Notes under the pieces: model-generated
Databases searched by the model: none
The model's input: the letters and a program-made list of their open reading frames with translations, nothing else
Told to the model about the DNA's origin: nothing
DNA from: CAWCVR01 sp963799105
Lineage (GTDB): Bacteria > Acidobacteriota > Terriglobia > Bryobacterales > Bryobacteraceae
NCBI GenBank assembly: GCA_963799105.1
Contig: CAWCVR010000019.1
Span: 62,001-126,000, forward strand
Direction of reading: 5' to 3'
Length of the DNA stretch: 64,000 nucleotides
Translations under genes and position numbers: made by a program
In this document: in pieces, positions 53,016 through 62,846 of the stretch
Numbering within the stretch: the stretch's first letter is position 1
Layout of the letters: each line of letters begins with the position of its first letter

Positions 53016-56000
53016 TCAGAAGAACAGCTTCAGACTGAATTGAAGGACGCGGGGCGGCGAGATACCGGAGCTGGGAGCATTGTACAGTTCGCCGAAGGCG
53101 GCGTTGTACGAAGTCTTCATCTGGTAATACTGGTATCCCTGAGTGGTCGTGATGTCGTACGACGCAGCCGCCGCGCTCCAGAAGTTGGCGGGCAGCGGAA
53201 CGGTGTAGAAACCGTTCGGCAGCACGCCGGCGGAGTTGCGATAGGCATTGACGTTGTTGATGATCTGGTTGTAGAGGTTGTACCCCGGCGATCCGGCCGT
53301 CGCGCTGTACGCCGGCTGGCCGTTGGCAGCCGCCCAGGTGTTGTATGCGGATGTGGTGAGCGTCGCCGTGCTGGGCTGGCTGCTGGTGAAATCCACACCG
53401 CCCGCGTTGTTCGGGTAGGTGCGGAAGATGGGGTGGTTGAAAACGTTGTTGGCGTCCACGCGGAGTTGCAGTCTCCGTTTTTCACCCTGCCCGAGCCGGA
53501 AGCTCTTCTGGACGGACATGTCGTAGGAATTCGCAAAAGGTCCGCGGGCGCCATCGAGAGTGCGCGGCGCGGTGCCGTACTGGCCCCACACCGGCCGCTC
53601 GAAAGCCGACGGGTTCAGGTACGGCTGGCAGGAGTTCCCGGTCGGGCAGTTCATGTTGAACAGCGGGTTGAGCAGGGGAACGCCGGGGACGAGATTCGGC
53701 CGCGCGGTATGCGTTTCGGAGGGGTCTCCGAGGCCGTTGTTGTCGGACATCGTCACGGATGCGGGGAAGCCGCCGTTCATGCGAACTTCACCGCTCCAGG
53801 TCCATCCGCCGATCAGGTAGTCCAGAGGCTTCCAGAGGTTCGTCATGTACGTGCGCCCACGCCCGAACGGCACGTCGTAGATGAGCGTGTTGTTGAACAG
53901 GAACCGTTGGTCGAAGCTCGACACGCTCCGGTCCAGGCTGCGCGAGGCGCCGAAGGCAACCAGTCCGTCGACCTGGCCGCCCACGTTGGAGAGGACGTTC
54001 TTGTCGCCGCCGGAGCTGGATGAGTCGTCGATCGCCTTGCCATAGGTGAAGTTGTGCTGTGAACTAAAGCCGTGACGGCCGTGGTGGATGAGGGTGACCG
54101 TACCCGCCTCGCGGTGGCTGTTGGCGGAAGCGTCATACCGCATGTACATGCTCGAGAAACCGACGAAGGGGCTTTCGAGAGTACCCGGCTGGACCTTGAT
54201 GACCGCGCCGTTGGTGCCGACCCGGCCCAGCGGATCGTTAACGGAAGCCGTCCCCGAGGCGATGTTCTGCGCCTGCTCCACATCGATCAGGTTGAGATTG
54301 CGGGGATCGATATTCTCTCCCGGCTCGAACAGGTGCGTGCCTTTCAAGCCGAAGTAGGAGACTTCTATCGAGGTGGTGGAATTCGCCTGCCAGGCAACCG
54401 TGAAGTTCCAACTCTGGATATTGGGGGTATGGAAATTGTTCGATACCGCATAGCCGAGGCTTCCAATGCCCAGGCTGCTGTTGGCGGTTGCGTTGTATAG
54501 CAAGCCGTTCGACGGCGCGCCCACCGCCTGAGCCGGGGTGATGGGGTTGAGCACTGGCGGGTTCTCGCCCAGCCGCAAAATGTAGTTCGTGTTGGTCTGT
54601 CCCGAGGTCGGGCTATAGGCGCTGGTGGTGTTGCTGAAATCGGGCGAAGGCATGCGGTTGGAACCGCTCAGAGGTGCGTGCGAGAGGCCGTAGCCGCCCC
54701 GGATGGTGACCCTGTGGTCCGCCAGGAACTTGGGGCTCCAGGCGAAGCCGAAACGCGGCTCAAAATCCCGGTAATCGGGAGGCACCAGGTACCGCGAATT
54801 GCCGCCGCGGCCCGAGTAGGCAAACGGAGGCACCAGTACGTTAGTCAGCGTGTTGCCATCGGCCAGCACCATGGGGGTGGGCACGGGGAAGGATTGCGCC
54901 AGGTCCGGACGGAAAACTCCCTGGTTGTCGTACTTTTCCGTCCTCGGCATTTCGAGGCTCCAACGCATGCCCAGGTTCAGGGACAAGCTGGGCGCGACCC
55001 TCCAGTCGTCCTGAATGAACGCGTCGCCCTGGTTCCACCGGTAGTAGTACGGAACCGTCGCGTTCCGCATGGTGATCCCGTTGGGAACGCCAAGTTCGAA
55101 GGAGGCGAACGAATTGCCGCCCGTCGTGGTATTGGCAGCGCCGGCAGAATTGGTCTGGTAGGGCTGAAACGTGTACACGCCGCCGATAGCCGCATAGATC
55201 GGGATCACGTTCTGCTGCGCCTTGGAAACGTCGCCACCGAACCGGAGAGTCATCTTGCCCACGGTCTTACTCACGATGTCGGTGAGCGCGTACCGGTTCT
55301 CGTGATCCAGGTTATCGGTGGATCCCTGTCCGCCAATGTCGGGCAGAGAGGGCAGGCCGCCATGGAACAGGCTCGGCAGCCCCAACTCGGTGTTGAGGTT
55401 CTCCCCGGTCTGCAGATCGTACTGGGGCGGGACGGTGACGCTGAAATTGCCGCGCGTGAAGTTCAGACGCAGATCGTTCAGCATGGTCGCCGAAATCGTT
55501 CTCAAGTAGGAAAGCACCGCCTGCTTGGCATAGCTGTAATCGGCCTTGTCGGAGGTTGGAACGGTCGGAGTAAACTGCGTCTTGATGATCGGCGTGGAGG
55601 AGAACCGGAAGCTGAAGTGGTCCTTGTCCGTGACGAGTTCGTCGATTTTGAACATCCACCGTCCTTCGAACGCGCGGAGAAGCCGCGGGTTCGGCGAGTT
55701 CATCACCGCGCCGCTCGATCCGATGTAGAAACCGCTTGGCTCCGTGTAGTACTTCAACGTCTTCGTGTAAGTCGCATCGATCATGGACGGCGGAATGACG
55801 TTGCCCGGGAACGGCGTATAGGCCTGGCCCGTGGCCGGCACCGGATTGGCGGTGAACTGATTGTTGCTCGCCAGCGCATACTGGTCGTACATGGCCGGGT
55901 CGTTGCCGTTGCTCTTGAGGTTGAACTGGTTGGCCACGTTGACGGGCAGGGTGCCCGAGGTGGTCACGACGGTATTGCTCCAGTCTCCCGCGCGTTCCGC

Positions 56001-56987
56001 GTCGGTCGGCAGCAACGCGTCCTGCGCCAGGAAGTCGCGGCGCCAGTTGGGCTCGTACGCCGCAAACCAAAACGTCTTATTCCTGCCGTTGTAAACGTGC
56101 GGGATGTAGACCGGGCCACCGATCGCAAAAGAACCGTAATTAAACTTCTGCGTAGCTGGAGACCGGTTGTTCGTCGCCAGCGTGAACGGTGCGGCGGCGA
56201 AATCGGGGTTGCGGTTCTGGTACACCGCCGTGCCGGTCAACTGGTTCGTGCCGGAACGCGTGGTGGCGTTGATGATGCCGCCGCCGGTGGATCCGAACTC
56301 GGCCGAGAACGCGCTGGATTGAACCGTGAACTCCTGCACCGTCTCGGGCGAGAAGCTCACCATGGTGCGCGCCAGGCTGATACCCGTGTTATTGACGCCA
56401 TCCGCCATGTACTGGGTGGTCAGCGGCCTGCCGCCGTTGATGCTGAGTGCGCAACCCGGACAGGTGGTGACGCTCACCAGCAAGCCGTACTCGCTGCCGG
56501 TGTCGCCCGAGGTGTTGGCCTGGGTCAGGGTCAGATCGAGCACGCTGTGGTTCACCATCGGCAGATCCTGGATCTCGCGCCGGCTCACCACGCTGTTGGT
56601 GGTTCCGTTCTCGGTGTTGATCATAGCCGAGATGGCCTGAACTTCCACCGTGCTGGAGACCGCCCCGGTCTCCAGCTTCAAGGTGACGCTCGCAACCTGC
56701 GCCGTGTCGACCTTGACGTTATCCATCACTTCTCTCTTGAAGCCCGCGGCTTCGGCTGCGACGCTATAGACCACGGGATCGAGGTCAAAGACGCCGAAAG
56801 ACCCGATCGAAGACGTCTTGGTGCGCATCTCCTGATTGGTTCCAACGTTCCTGATGACGATGGTGGCGCCCGGAACCGCGGCGCCCGAAGCGTCCAGGAC
56901 GGTGCCGGTGATACCTCCCCGGTTCGTCTGTCCGGCCAGAAGGCCGGCGCACAACAGAATCACGCCGACAAAACTGCGGATCTTCAT
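53016..56987 (-). CDS. TonB-dependent receptor with N-terminal carboxypeptidase-regulatory domain (Oar-like)
   Basis: 1323 residues. A signal peptide (IRSFVGVILLCAGLLAGQ) is followed by a regulatory domain (GITGTVLDASGAAVPGATIV, then DLDPVVYSVAAEAAGFK). Next comes a plug domain (VSRREIQDLPMVNHSVLDL, GGRPLTTQYMADGVNNTGIS) and a large outer-membrane beta-barrel ending PPRVLQFSLKLFF, the aromatic terminal residue needed for barrel insertion. Oar-like receptors are numerous in Acidobacteria and probably import large substrates such as oligosaccharides. ATG at 56987 has GGAGG five bases upstream. Confidence 0.95.
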   Translation of the reverse strand: MKIRSFVGVILLCAGLLAGQTNRGGITGTVLDASGAAVPGATIVIRNVGTNQEMRTKTSSIGSFGVFDLDPVVYSVAAEAAGFKREVMDNVKVDTAQVASVTLKLETGAVSSTVEVQAISAMINTENGTTNSVVSRREIQDLPMVNHSVLDLTLTQANTSGDTGSEYGLLVSVTTCPGCALSINGGRPLTTQYMADGVNNTGISLARTMVSFSPETVQEFTVQSSAFSAEFGSTGGGIINATTRSGTNQLTGTAVYQNRNPDFAAAPFTLATNNRSPATQKFNYGSFAIGGPVYIPHVYNGRNKTFWFAAYEPNWRRDFLAQDALLPTDAERAGDWSNTVVTTSGTLPVNVANQFNLKSNGNDPAMYDQYALASNNQFTANPVPATGQAYTPFPGNVIPPSMIDATYTKTLKYYTEPSGFYIGSSGAVMNSPNPRLLRAFEGRWMFKIDELVTDKDHFSFRFSSTPIIKTQFTPTVPTSDKADYSYAKQAVLSYLRTISATMLNDLRLNFTRGNFSVTVPPQYDLQTGENLNTELGLPSLFHGGLPSLPDIGGQGSTDNLDHENRYALTDIVSKTVGKMTLRFGGDVSKAQQNVIPIYAAIGGVYTFQPYQTNSAGAANTTTGGNSFASFELGVPNGITMRNATVPYYYRWNQGDAFIQDDWRVAPSLSLNLGMRWSLEMPRTEKYDNQGVFRPDLAQSFPVPTPMVLADGNTLTNVLVPPFAYSGRGGNSRYLVPPDYRDFEPRFGFAWSPKFLADHRVTIRGGYGLSHAPLSGSNRMPSPDFSNTTSAYSPTSGQTNTNYILRLGENPPVLNPITPAQAVGAPSNGLLYNATANSSLGIGSLGYAVSNNFHTPNIQSWNFTVAWQANSTTSIEVSYFGLKGTHLFEPGENIDPRNLNLIDVEQAQNIASGTASVNDPLGRVGTNGAVIKVQPGTLESPFVGFSSMYMRYDASANSHREAGTVTLIHHGRHGFSSQHNFTYGKAIDDSSSSGGDKNVLSNVGGQVDGLVAFGASRSLDRSVSSFDQRFLFNNTLIYDVPFGRGRTYMTNLWKPLDYLIGGWTWSGEVRMNGGFPASVTMSDNNGLGDPSETHTARPNLVPGVPLLNPLFNMNCPTGNSCQPYLNPSAFERPVWGQYGTAPRTLDGARGPFANSYDMSVQKSFRLGQGEKRRLQLRVDANNVFNHPIFRTYPNNAGGVDFTSSQPSTATLTTSAYNTWAAANGQPAYSATAGSPGYNLYNQIINNVNAYRNSAGVLPNGFYTVPLPANFWSAAAASYDITTTQGYQYYQMKTSYNAAFGELYNAPSSGISPPRVLQFSLKLFF

Positions 56988-57514
56988 AACTACCTCCAGA
57001 AGCAACAGGTTCAAAAGCCGCACCAACGAATAGCGGAGTGCACCCAAGGCCCGATTCCTCTCCCCCCGCAGGAGAGATTTCGTCTATCGTTTCACTTTTC
57101 ACGTCCGGATGCAAGCACTTTCACGAGGACCGGATACATGGTTCATTTTGCAGGACTTACGCCCCTTTGAGGACGTTTTCCGGCGCCTGGCGGAGGACGA
57201 GACGGGGATCGGCGTTTCAAAATTGCCTGGACGGCCGGACCTCAATCCGGCTTCGCTCCACATTTGGGCGAACTGCGCGCCCGCAAGTTGCGCTGAAACC
57301 CGTGCCGGGGCGCGGATCGCGGCGGCGCCGCATCGATGACCGCACCGCGCACACCGCCGGGGCGTCCACCAGGCGCGGCCTCATCCCGCGCCCTCCGGCG
57401 CTGCCGTCGGGATGCCCCAATTCACCCGCGGCGCGGCCATGGACCCGGAGCGCCACGGTCCAGCCCCGGCAATGACGCCTTGACGATAGTCGTTATAACA
57501 ACGAGAATGGTCTG
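56988..57514. other. Divergent spacer between the TonB receptor and the MarR gene
   Basis: On the leftward strand TTGCAT (57109-57114) and AACGAT (57086-57091) are spaced 17 bp and may form the receptor promoter, giving a leader of about 90 bases with a CTCTCC/GGAGAG hairpin. On the right the MarR promoter/operator is at 57480-57508. Open frames between 57038 and 57480 lack protein character, and no RNA gene is seen. Confidence 0.45.
57480..57508 (+). promoter_or_regulatory. Promoter/operator of the MarR gene
   Basis: TTGACG (57480-57485) and GAGAAT (57503-57508) at 17-bp spacing. The spacer holds an inverted repeat TCGTT-ATAAC-AACGA (57490-57504), containing GTTATAAC, that would fit an autoregulating MarR dimer. 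The expected transcription start is at or near the GTG (57515), so the mRNA could be leaderless. Confidence 0.6.
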
Positions 57515-57979
57515 GTGAGCGGGAAACTGGCGGCCGAGCTGCGGCAATCCAAGCCTTTTGCCTCCGTCGAGGAGGAGGCCATGCTGAACCTCGCCCGCAC
57601 GCACGAATTCGTTTCTCAGCGGATGGCCGGGTTCTTCAAGCGGTTCCAGCTCACTGCGACGCAGTACAACATCCTGCGGATTCTGCGGGGCGCGGGGACG
57701 GACGGCATCAGTTGCTCCGAGGCCGCCGCGCGAATGGTCACCGCCGATTCCGACATCACGCGTTTGCTCGACCGGCTGGAAGCGCGGAACCTGATCGCGC
57801 GGGAACGCAGCCGCGAGGACCGGCGCGTGGTGATGACCCGCATCACCACCGATGGACTGGATCTGCTGAAGACCATCGACCAGCCCCTGGCCCGGTTCTT
57901 GCATACGCTGGCGGGGCACGCCGGGCATGAGAGACTGCGGCAATTGATCGGGATTCTGGAATCGATCCGCCAGGCTTGA
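57515..57979 (+). CDS. MarR-family transcriptional regulator
   Basis: 154 residues. The winged helix-turn-helix spans about residues 45-105: LTATQYNILRILRGAG, GISCSEAAARMVTADSDITRLLDRLEARNLI, then the wing SREDRRVVMTRITTDG. Flanking dimerisation helices are complete. GTG start; a palindrome sits in its own promoter, suggesting autorepression. It diverges from the TonB receptor and may also control it, but that is inference. No cysteine marks it as an OhrR-type sensor. Confidence 0.92.
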   Translation: MSGKLAAELRQSKPFASVEEEAMLNLARTHEFVSQRMAGFFKRFQLTATQYNILRILRGAGTDGISCSEAAARMVTADSDITRLLDRLEARNLIARERSREDRRVVMTRITTDGLDLLKTIDQPLARFLHTLAGHAGHERLRQLIGILESIRQA

Positions 57980-58012
57980 ACGGCTTTTCTTCGGCCGCCC
58001 CGGCGCCGGTGT

Positions 58013-58411
58013 TCAACACCCGGCGCGGCGCGGGAGTTGGGGAATCTTCTCGAAGTGCCGGTCGCGCGTGACCAGCACCAGGTCGTGCTCCAGCGCCAGC
58101 GCGGCGATCCAAAGGTGGTTGTCGGGGACGGGAGTGCCGGCGCGTTTGAGCTGAACGAACAGACGAGCGTAGTGTTCCGCGGTCTCGCGGCCGGGCAGCA
58201 GGACTTCCACCGTCGGCTTGGCCAGCAGCGCTTGCAGCAGAGCCTCGTTGCGGCGGTGTTCGGTGCCCCCCAGGAAGCCCGCCTTGATCTCCGCCAGCAC
58301 GATGAGCGGAATCCAAACCTGTTCGCAGGTCCCCAACCACTCGGCCAGTGCGGCGTCACCCTGGAAGAGATCGGTCAGGCGGTTGGTGTCCAGCGCGGCC
58401 CTCACTTCCAT
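58013..58411 (-). CDS. vapC: VapC-family PIN-domain toxin
   Basis: 132 residues. PIN-domain acidic residues are in place: D8 (ALDTN), E41 (VLAEIKAG), D97 (PDNHLWIAA) and D117 (VTRDRHF). It is an endoribonuclease that usually cuts tRNA or rRNA when freed from VapB. ATG at 58411 overlaps the antitoxin end by 10 bp; a TTG at 58420 is another possible start. Confidence 0.92.
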   Translation of the reverse strand: MEVRAALDTNRLTDLFQGDAALAEWLGTCEQVWIPLIVLAEIKAGFLGGTEHRRNEALLQALLAKPTVEVLLPGRETAEHYARLFVQLKRAGTPVPDNHLWIAALALEHDLVLVTRDRHFEKIPQLPRRAGC

Positions 58412-58656
58412 TTGTCCCAATCGATCCGGCGCTGCGACTTCAGGATCTCATCGAAGCCCGCGTCCGGTGTCCAGCGGCCCACCAGGTCGGAGAAATCGGC
58501 GCGCTGGCGGTGGCCGATGGTTGACAGCGTCAACTCGTCCAGAATCAACTGGTTGAGGCTCTCCTTCCGGCGCGCGGCCTTCTGCCGAAGGGCGCGGTCA
58601 ACCTCCGCCGGAACGCCGCGAATCGTATACTGAAGAGGTTTTGCCTGCTGGTTCAT
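58402..58656 (-). CDS. vapB: VapB/FitA-like RHH antitoxin
   Basis: 84 residues. The ribbon-helix-helix part is QYTIRGVPAEVDRALRQKA and RKESLNQLILDELTL, and the C-terminal toxin-binding tail (VGRWTPDAGFDEILKSQRRI, then DWDKWK) is typical for partners of PIN toxins. It blocks the adjacent VapC and represses the operon. ATG at 58656. Confidence 0.9.
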   Translation of the reverse strand: MNQQAKPLQYTIRGVPAEVDRALRQKAARRKESLNQLILDELTLSTIGHRQRADFSDLVGRWTPDAGFDEILKSQRRIDWDKWK

Positions 58657-58688
58657 GCCTGCATGATAGCACTTTGTGCCTGCACCGC

Positions 58689-60630
58689 TCAGCCCAGCCG
58701 CTTCAGGATGGCATCGACATCGAAGACCGAGCCGCCCCAGGTGCCGCCGCTGGCTTCCTGCAGCGCCGCCCACAGGCGCGTTTCGGGCGGTAAATCGGGA
58801 TCGGCTGCCAGATCGGCGGGGTGCGGCCGGCCCGCCAGTTCCAGGCTTCCGGCTACGGCGCTGCCATCCACTACCAGATTGACCGACCCCTCCAGGTTCA
58901 CGCAATCGATCGCAATTTCGATAGTGTCGCCCTCGCGCACCTTCGCCAGCGGGCCGCCGGCCAGCGCTTCGGGCGTCACGTGCCCGATGCAGGCGCCGGT
59001 GGAAACGCCGCTGAAGCGGGCGTCGGTGATCACGGCCACGTGCTTGCCGTAATCCAGGTAGCGCAGCGCGGCGGTGATCTCGAAAATCTCCTCCATGCCC
59101 GAGCCCATCGGCCCGCGGCACATCAGCACCAGCACGTCGCCGGGGCGGATGGCGCCGTCCTTGATGGCCGCGATGGCGGCTTTCTCGGTGCGGAACACGC
59201 GCGCGGGGCCGGTCTTGCGGTAGACGCCATCGGCATCGCGCACCGCGGGGTCGATGGCCGTGCTCTTGACCACCGACCCTCCGGGCGCCAGGTTGCCGGT
59301 GGGAAACGTCACCGTCGAGGAGATGCCGCGCCGCCGCGCGCTGTCGGGGTCCATGATGACGTCGCCGGGGTCGATGCCGTCACTCTCGCGCAGCACCCGC
59401 CGCAGCGCCGCGCGGCGTTCGGATTGCTCCCACCAGTCGAGCACGGCGTCCAGTTTCTCGCCGCTGGCGGTGAGAACGCCGGTTTCGAGCAGGCCGGCGC
59501 GCCGCAAGTGCAGCATCACCTCGGGAACGCCGCCCGCCAGGAAAACCCGCACCGTGGGATGGCCCACCGGCCCGTTGGGCAGCGCGTCCACCAGGCGGGG
59601 GACCTGGCGGTTGATGCGCACCCAGTCGTCGATCACCGGGCGCCGCAGACCCGCCGCGTGGGCGATGGCCGGCAGGTGGAGGATCAGGTTCGTCGACCCT
59701 CCGAAGGCCGCGTGCACCACCATGGCGTTGCGCACGGAGGCGTCCGTCAGAATATCGCGCATCGCCAGGCCGCGGGCTTCGAGCGACAGCACGGCGCGGG
59801 CCGAGCGGCGCGCCATGTCGATCCAGATGGGGTGTCCGGAGGGCGCCAGCGCGGCGTGCGCCAAGGTCATCCCCAGGGCCTCGCCCACCACCTGCGAGGT
59901 GGCGGCGGTGCCCAGAAACTGGCAGCCGCCTCCCGGGGTGGCGCAGGAGTGGCACAGGGCTTCGGCGGCGGCTTCGGCGGTCATCTGGCCGCGCGCGTAA
60001 CGCGCCCCCACGGATTGCACCTTCCCGGCGTCCTCGCCGCCTTCCGCCAGCAGGGTCACGCCGCCGGGCACCAGGATGGAGGGCAGCGCGGGCATGGCGG
60101 CCAGCGCCATCATCATGGCCGGCACTCCCTTGTCGCAGGTGGCCACGCCGATGACGCCGCTGCGAGTGGGCAGCGAGCGGATGAGGCGTTTGAAGACCGA
60201 GGCCGCGTCGTTGCGGTAGGCGAGGGAATCGAACATGCCGGTGGTGCCCTGGGTGCGGCCGTCGCAGGGGTCGGTGCAATAGGCCGCGAACGGAATGGCG
60301 CCGCGCGCTTTCAGCTCCTTGGCCGCGGCGTCCATGAGCAGGCCCACTTCCCAGTGGCCGGTGTGATAGCCCAGGGCGATGGGCGTGCCGTCGGCCGCGC
60401 GGATGCCGCCGTGGGTGCTGAGGATGAGGAATTCCTTGCGCGCCCAGTTGGCTAGGGTCCCAACCCATGCCGGCGGATTGCGCCCAGCCGAAGAGCTCGC
60501 CGGCGGGGCGGTGCAGCAGCATCTCCGGCGTGACGGGCAGCGTGCCGGCCGGGCCGGGAGCCGTGGTGCGAACCGCGTAGAGAGAGGAGTCTCCCGAATC
60601 GAGAAGTTCCGCGAGCGTTGAGGGCATCAT
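58689..60630 (-). pseudogene. yjhG: YjhG/YagF-type sugar-acid dehydratase (IlvD/Edd family), frameshifted near 60443
   Basis: The N-terminal frame (ATG 60630) reads SLYAVRTTAPGPAGTLPVTP and LFGWAQSAGMGWDPSQLG, then shifts. The following frame continues RKEFLILSTHGGIRAADGTP, HTGHWEVGLLM, the Fe-S/metal regions DPCDGRTQGTTGMFDSL, TCDKG and GGGCQFLGTA, and RFSGVSTGACIGHVTPEALA to the stop. YjhG/YagF dehydrate D-xylonate and related acids. Removing one base at about 60437-60446 would give about 646 residues, as in E. coli YjhG (655). The rest is intact, so a sequence error is quite possible and the enzyme may be active. Confidence 0.85.
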
Positions 60631-60749
60631 GGGAAGTGTAGCTGAAGCGGGGCGGGAGTGGGCGACGGGTCGAGTGGGCATCGCTCGCCCCGCGGGCCGG
60701 CGTTCTTCGTCCCGCCGGCCACCGCTTCCTTAGAGGCTGTGAAGAAATC

Positions 60750-60818
60750 GGTTGGCAGACGGAAGCGTCCGCCCCACCTTCGACGGCAATGTGGGGCAGA
60801 GGCTTTCGTCTGTCAACC
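60750..60818. repeat. Imperfect inverted repeat, 28-bp arms
   Basis: The arm starting GGTTGGCAGACGGAAGCGTC (60750-60777) pairs with the arm ending CTTTCGTCTGTCAACC (60791-60818) around a short loop. Both arms hold GTGGGGC/GCCCCAC, the same core as the family A hairpins. It lies in the spacer between the dehydratase gene start and the Nudix gene. Confidence 0.75.
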
Positions 60819-60884
60819 GGACAGTCCGGCCAATTCCCTGGCGGTTCGTGAGGGAGCGGCGGGCACGGTTGCTTGGGGCTGGCG

Positions 60885-61424
60885 TCAGATGGCCATCGCG
60901 GGGAACTTGCCGCGAAGCTGGGCCAGCAGGATCACGGCGATGTGCAGCGCGTGGTCGAACTCGCCGCCGGCTGTCGCGCGCAGCAACTCCGGCACGGTGA
61001 GCGCCACCACCTCGAGACCCGCTTCCGGTTCCCGGCCTTCCACGCGGCTGAGACCGGTGGCTACGCAGGACCAGATGCGGTTTCCCAGCCGGCCGGTGTC
61101 GGGCAGCATGGGCGTCAGCACTTCCACGTCCGCGGCCTGGTATCCGGTCTCTTCCAGCAGTTCGCGGAGCGCGGCTTCCGCGGGAGTCTCTCCGGGGTCA
61201 ACCAGGCCGCTGGGGAGTTCGAGCGTCCAGCGCTCCACCGCCGGCCGGTACTGCCGCACGCACAACACGCGCCCGTCCGCGGTGAGCGCCACGATCGCCG
61301 CGTAATCCGGAAGGCGCAGCGAGTAGTACGGCTCGTCGCCTTCATCCATGGTCTTGGCCAGCAGATCGAACCACTGGGTGTGAAAGACCGCCGCGGTGCG
61401 GATGGGGGATTTCGGCTGGCTCAC
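60885..61424 (-). CDS. Nudix hydrolase, ADP-sugar pyrophosphatase-like
   Basis: 179 residues. The Nudix box is complete at 73-95 (G73, E79, R87-E88, E91-E92, G94). TLELPSGLVDPGE and the preceding RQYRPAVE are typical of the ADP-ribose/ADP-sugar pyrophosphatase subgroup. It removes nucleoside-diphosphate compounds. The GTG start (61424) overlaps the stop of cpaF by 4 bp, implying coupling, although no functional link is known. Confidence 0.9.
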   Translation of the reverse strand: MSQPKSPIRTAAVFHTQWFDLLAKTMDEGDEPYYSLRLPDYAAIVALTADGRVLCVRQYRPAVERWTLELPSGLVDPGETPAEAALRELLEETGYQAADVEVLTPMLPDTGRLGNRIWSCVATGLSRVEGREPEAGLEVVALTVPELLRATAGGEFDHALHIAVILLAQLRGKFPAMAI

Positions 61425-62761
61425 AAGTTCACGCTCACGGTTTCCTCGAAAATCGCCGGCGGAAGCTGGATGCCGCCGACGCGCAGCCGCTCCAGGATCT
61501 TGGGGGATACGCCGGTGGCGCGAAACCGTCCCTGCACTTTGCCGGCGTCGGTCACGCCTATGCGTTCGAAGGCGAAGATTTCCTGCAACTGCACCTGGTC
61601 GTCGTGGACTCCCAGAACTTCCGAGATGCCGAGGATCTTGCGGGTGCCGTCCTGCAGGCGCGACACCTGCACCACCAGGCGGATGGCGCTGGCGAGTTGC
61701 TGCAGGATCACGCGCGTGGGGATCTCCAGGTCGGCCATCATCACCATCGTCTCGAGGCGCGAAAACGCGTCGCGCGGGGAGTTGGCATGCACCGTGCTCA
61801 TGGATCCCTCGACGCCCGTGTTCATGGCCTGCAGCATGTCCAGCGCCTCGGCCCCGCGGCACTCGCCCACGATGATGCGGTCCGGGCGCATGCGTAACGC
61901 GGTGCGCAGCAGGATGCGCTGGTTGATGCCGCCCTCCTTGTTCAGGTTCGGCGGGCGGGTTTCGAATTTCACCACGTGGCGCTGCTGGAGTTGCAGTTCG
62001 GCGGTGTCCTCGATGGTGACGATGCGCTCTTCCTCGGGAATGAAGCGCGAGAGCGCGTTCAACATGGTGGTCTTGCCGGAGCCGGTCCCGCCGGAGATCA
62101 GAATGGTGCTCTTGGATTGCACGCACGCCGCCAGAAATCGCAGCATGCCGGGCGTGAGCGTGTTGTACTGCAGCATCTCCTCCTGGGTGATGACGTGGCG
62201 GCCGAAGCGGCGGATGCTGAGGCACGGCCCGTCCAGCGCCAGGGGCGGAATGATGGCGTTGACGCGCGATCCGTCCTGCAGGCGGGCGTCCACGATGGGC
62301 TGCGCTTCGTCGATGCGCCGGCCCACCTGGGAGACGATCTTCTCGATGATGTGCAGCAGGTGCCCGTCGTCCTTGAAGCGCACCGCCGATTCCGACAGCT
62401 TGCCGTTGCGCTCGATGAACACCTTGTCGTAGCGGTTGACCAGGATGTCGCTGATGGACGGTTCCTTGAGCAGCGGTTCGAGCGGCCCCAGGCCCAGCAC
62501 CTCGTCGAGCACCTCTTCCACGATCCGGCTCTGCTCGGCGGTGGTCATGGGCACGCGCTCGTCGTCCAGCAGGCGCTCCACGACGCGGCCGATTTCCGCG
62601 CGCAGGCGGTCCTTGGGAATCGAGGAAACGCGCTCGAGGTTGAGCACGCCGATGAGTTTGCGGTGAATCTCGCTCTTCAGCTCGAAGTAGCGGTCGGCGC
62701 TCCGCGAGGCCATCGAGAGCGATCCCCCGCGGGCGGGCAATGGACGATTGGTCGGTCCCAC
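61421..62761 (-). CDS. cpaF: CpaF/TadA-type secretion ATPase
   Basis: 446 residues. An N-terminal helical domain (EIHRKLIGVLNLERV) is followed by the family's EEVLDEVLGLGPLEPLL, then the ATPase core with Walker A GGTGSGKT (224-231), the Asp box TIEDTAELQL, and the Walker B region DRIIVGECRGAEALDML, plus the His box STVHANSPRDAFSRLE. It powers Tad (Flp) pilus assembly. No other tad/cpa gene is in view, so the rest must be elsewhere or further away. ATG 62761 or 62713 (MASRSADRY). Confidence 0.93.
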   Translation of the reverse strand: MGPTNRPLPARGGSLSMASRSADRYFELKSEIHRKLIGVLNLERVSSIPKDRLRAEIGRVVERLLDDERVPMTTAEQSRIVEEVLDEVLGLGPLEPLLKEPSISDILVNRYDKVFIERNGKLSESAVRFKDDGHLLHIIEKIVSQVGRRIDEAQPIVDARLQDGSRVNAIIPPLALDGPCLSIRRFGRHVITQEEMLQYNTLTPGMLRFLAACVQSKSTILISGGTGSGKTTMLNALSRFIPEEERIVTIEDTAELQLQQRHVVKFETRPPNLNKEGGINQRILLRTALRMRPDRIIVGECRGAEALDMLQAMNTGVEGSMSTVHANSPRDAFSRLETMVMMADLEIPTRVILQQLASAIRLVVQVSRLQDGTRKILGISEVLGVHDDQVQLQEIFAFERIGVTDAGKVQGRFRATGVSPKILERLRVGGIQLPPAIFEETVSVNL

Positions 62762-62846
62762 GGCGTCTCCTGGCGTTCTCCCCCGGCGCGCGATGCCGCG
62801 CTTCCGATTATATCGCGGGTCTCATCGCGGGGCCGCCGCGGCCGCC

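Noticed and set aside
54678..57170. An 830-codon rightward frame opposite the TonB receptor
   Set aside because: No recognised domain; Arg/Gly/Val-rich antisense shadow of a well-supported receptor.
57038..57475. Possible genes in the spacer between the TonB receptor and MarR
   Set aside because: Frames are Arg/Pro-rich, lack ribosome-binding sites and motifs, and overlap probable promoter sequence.
58821..60455. A 544-codon rightward frame opposite the dehydratase
   Set aside because: Antisense shadow; His/Gln/Gly-rich without any motif.
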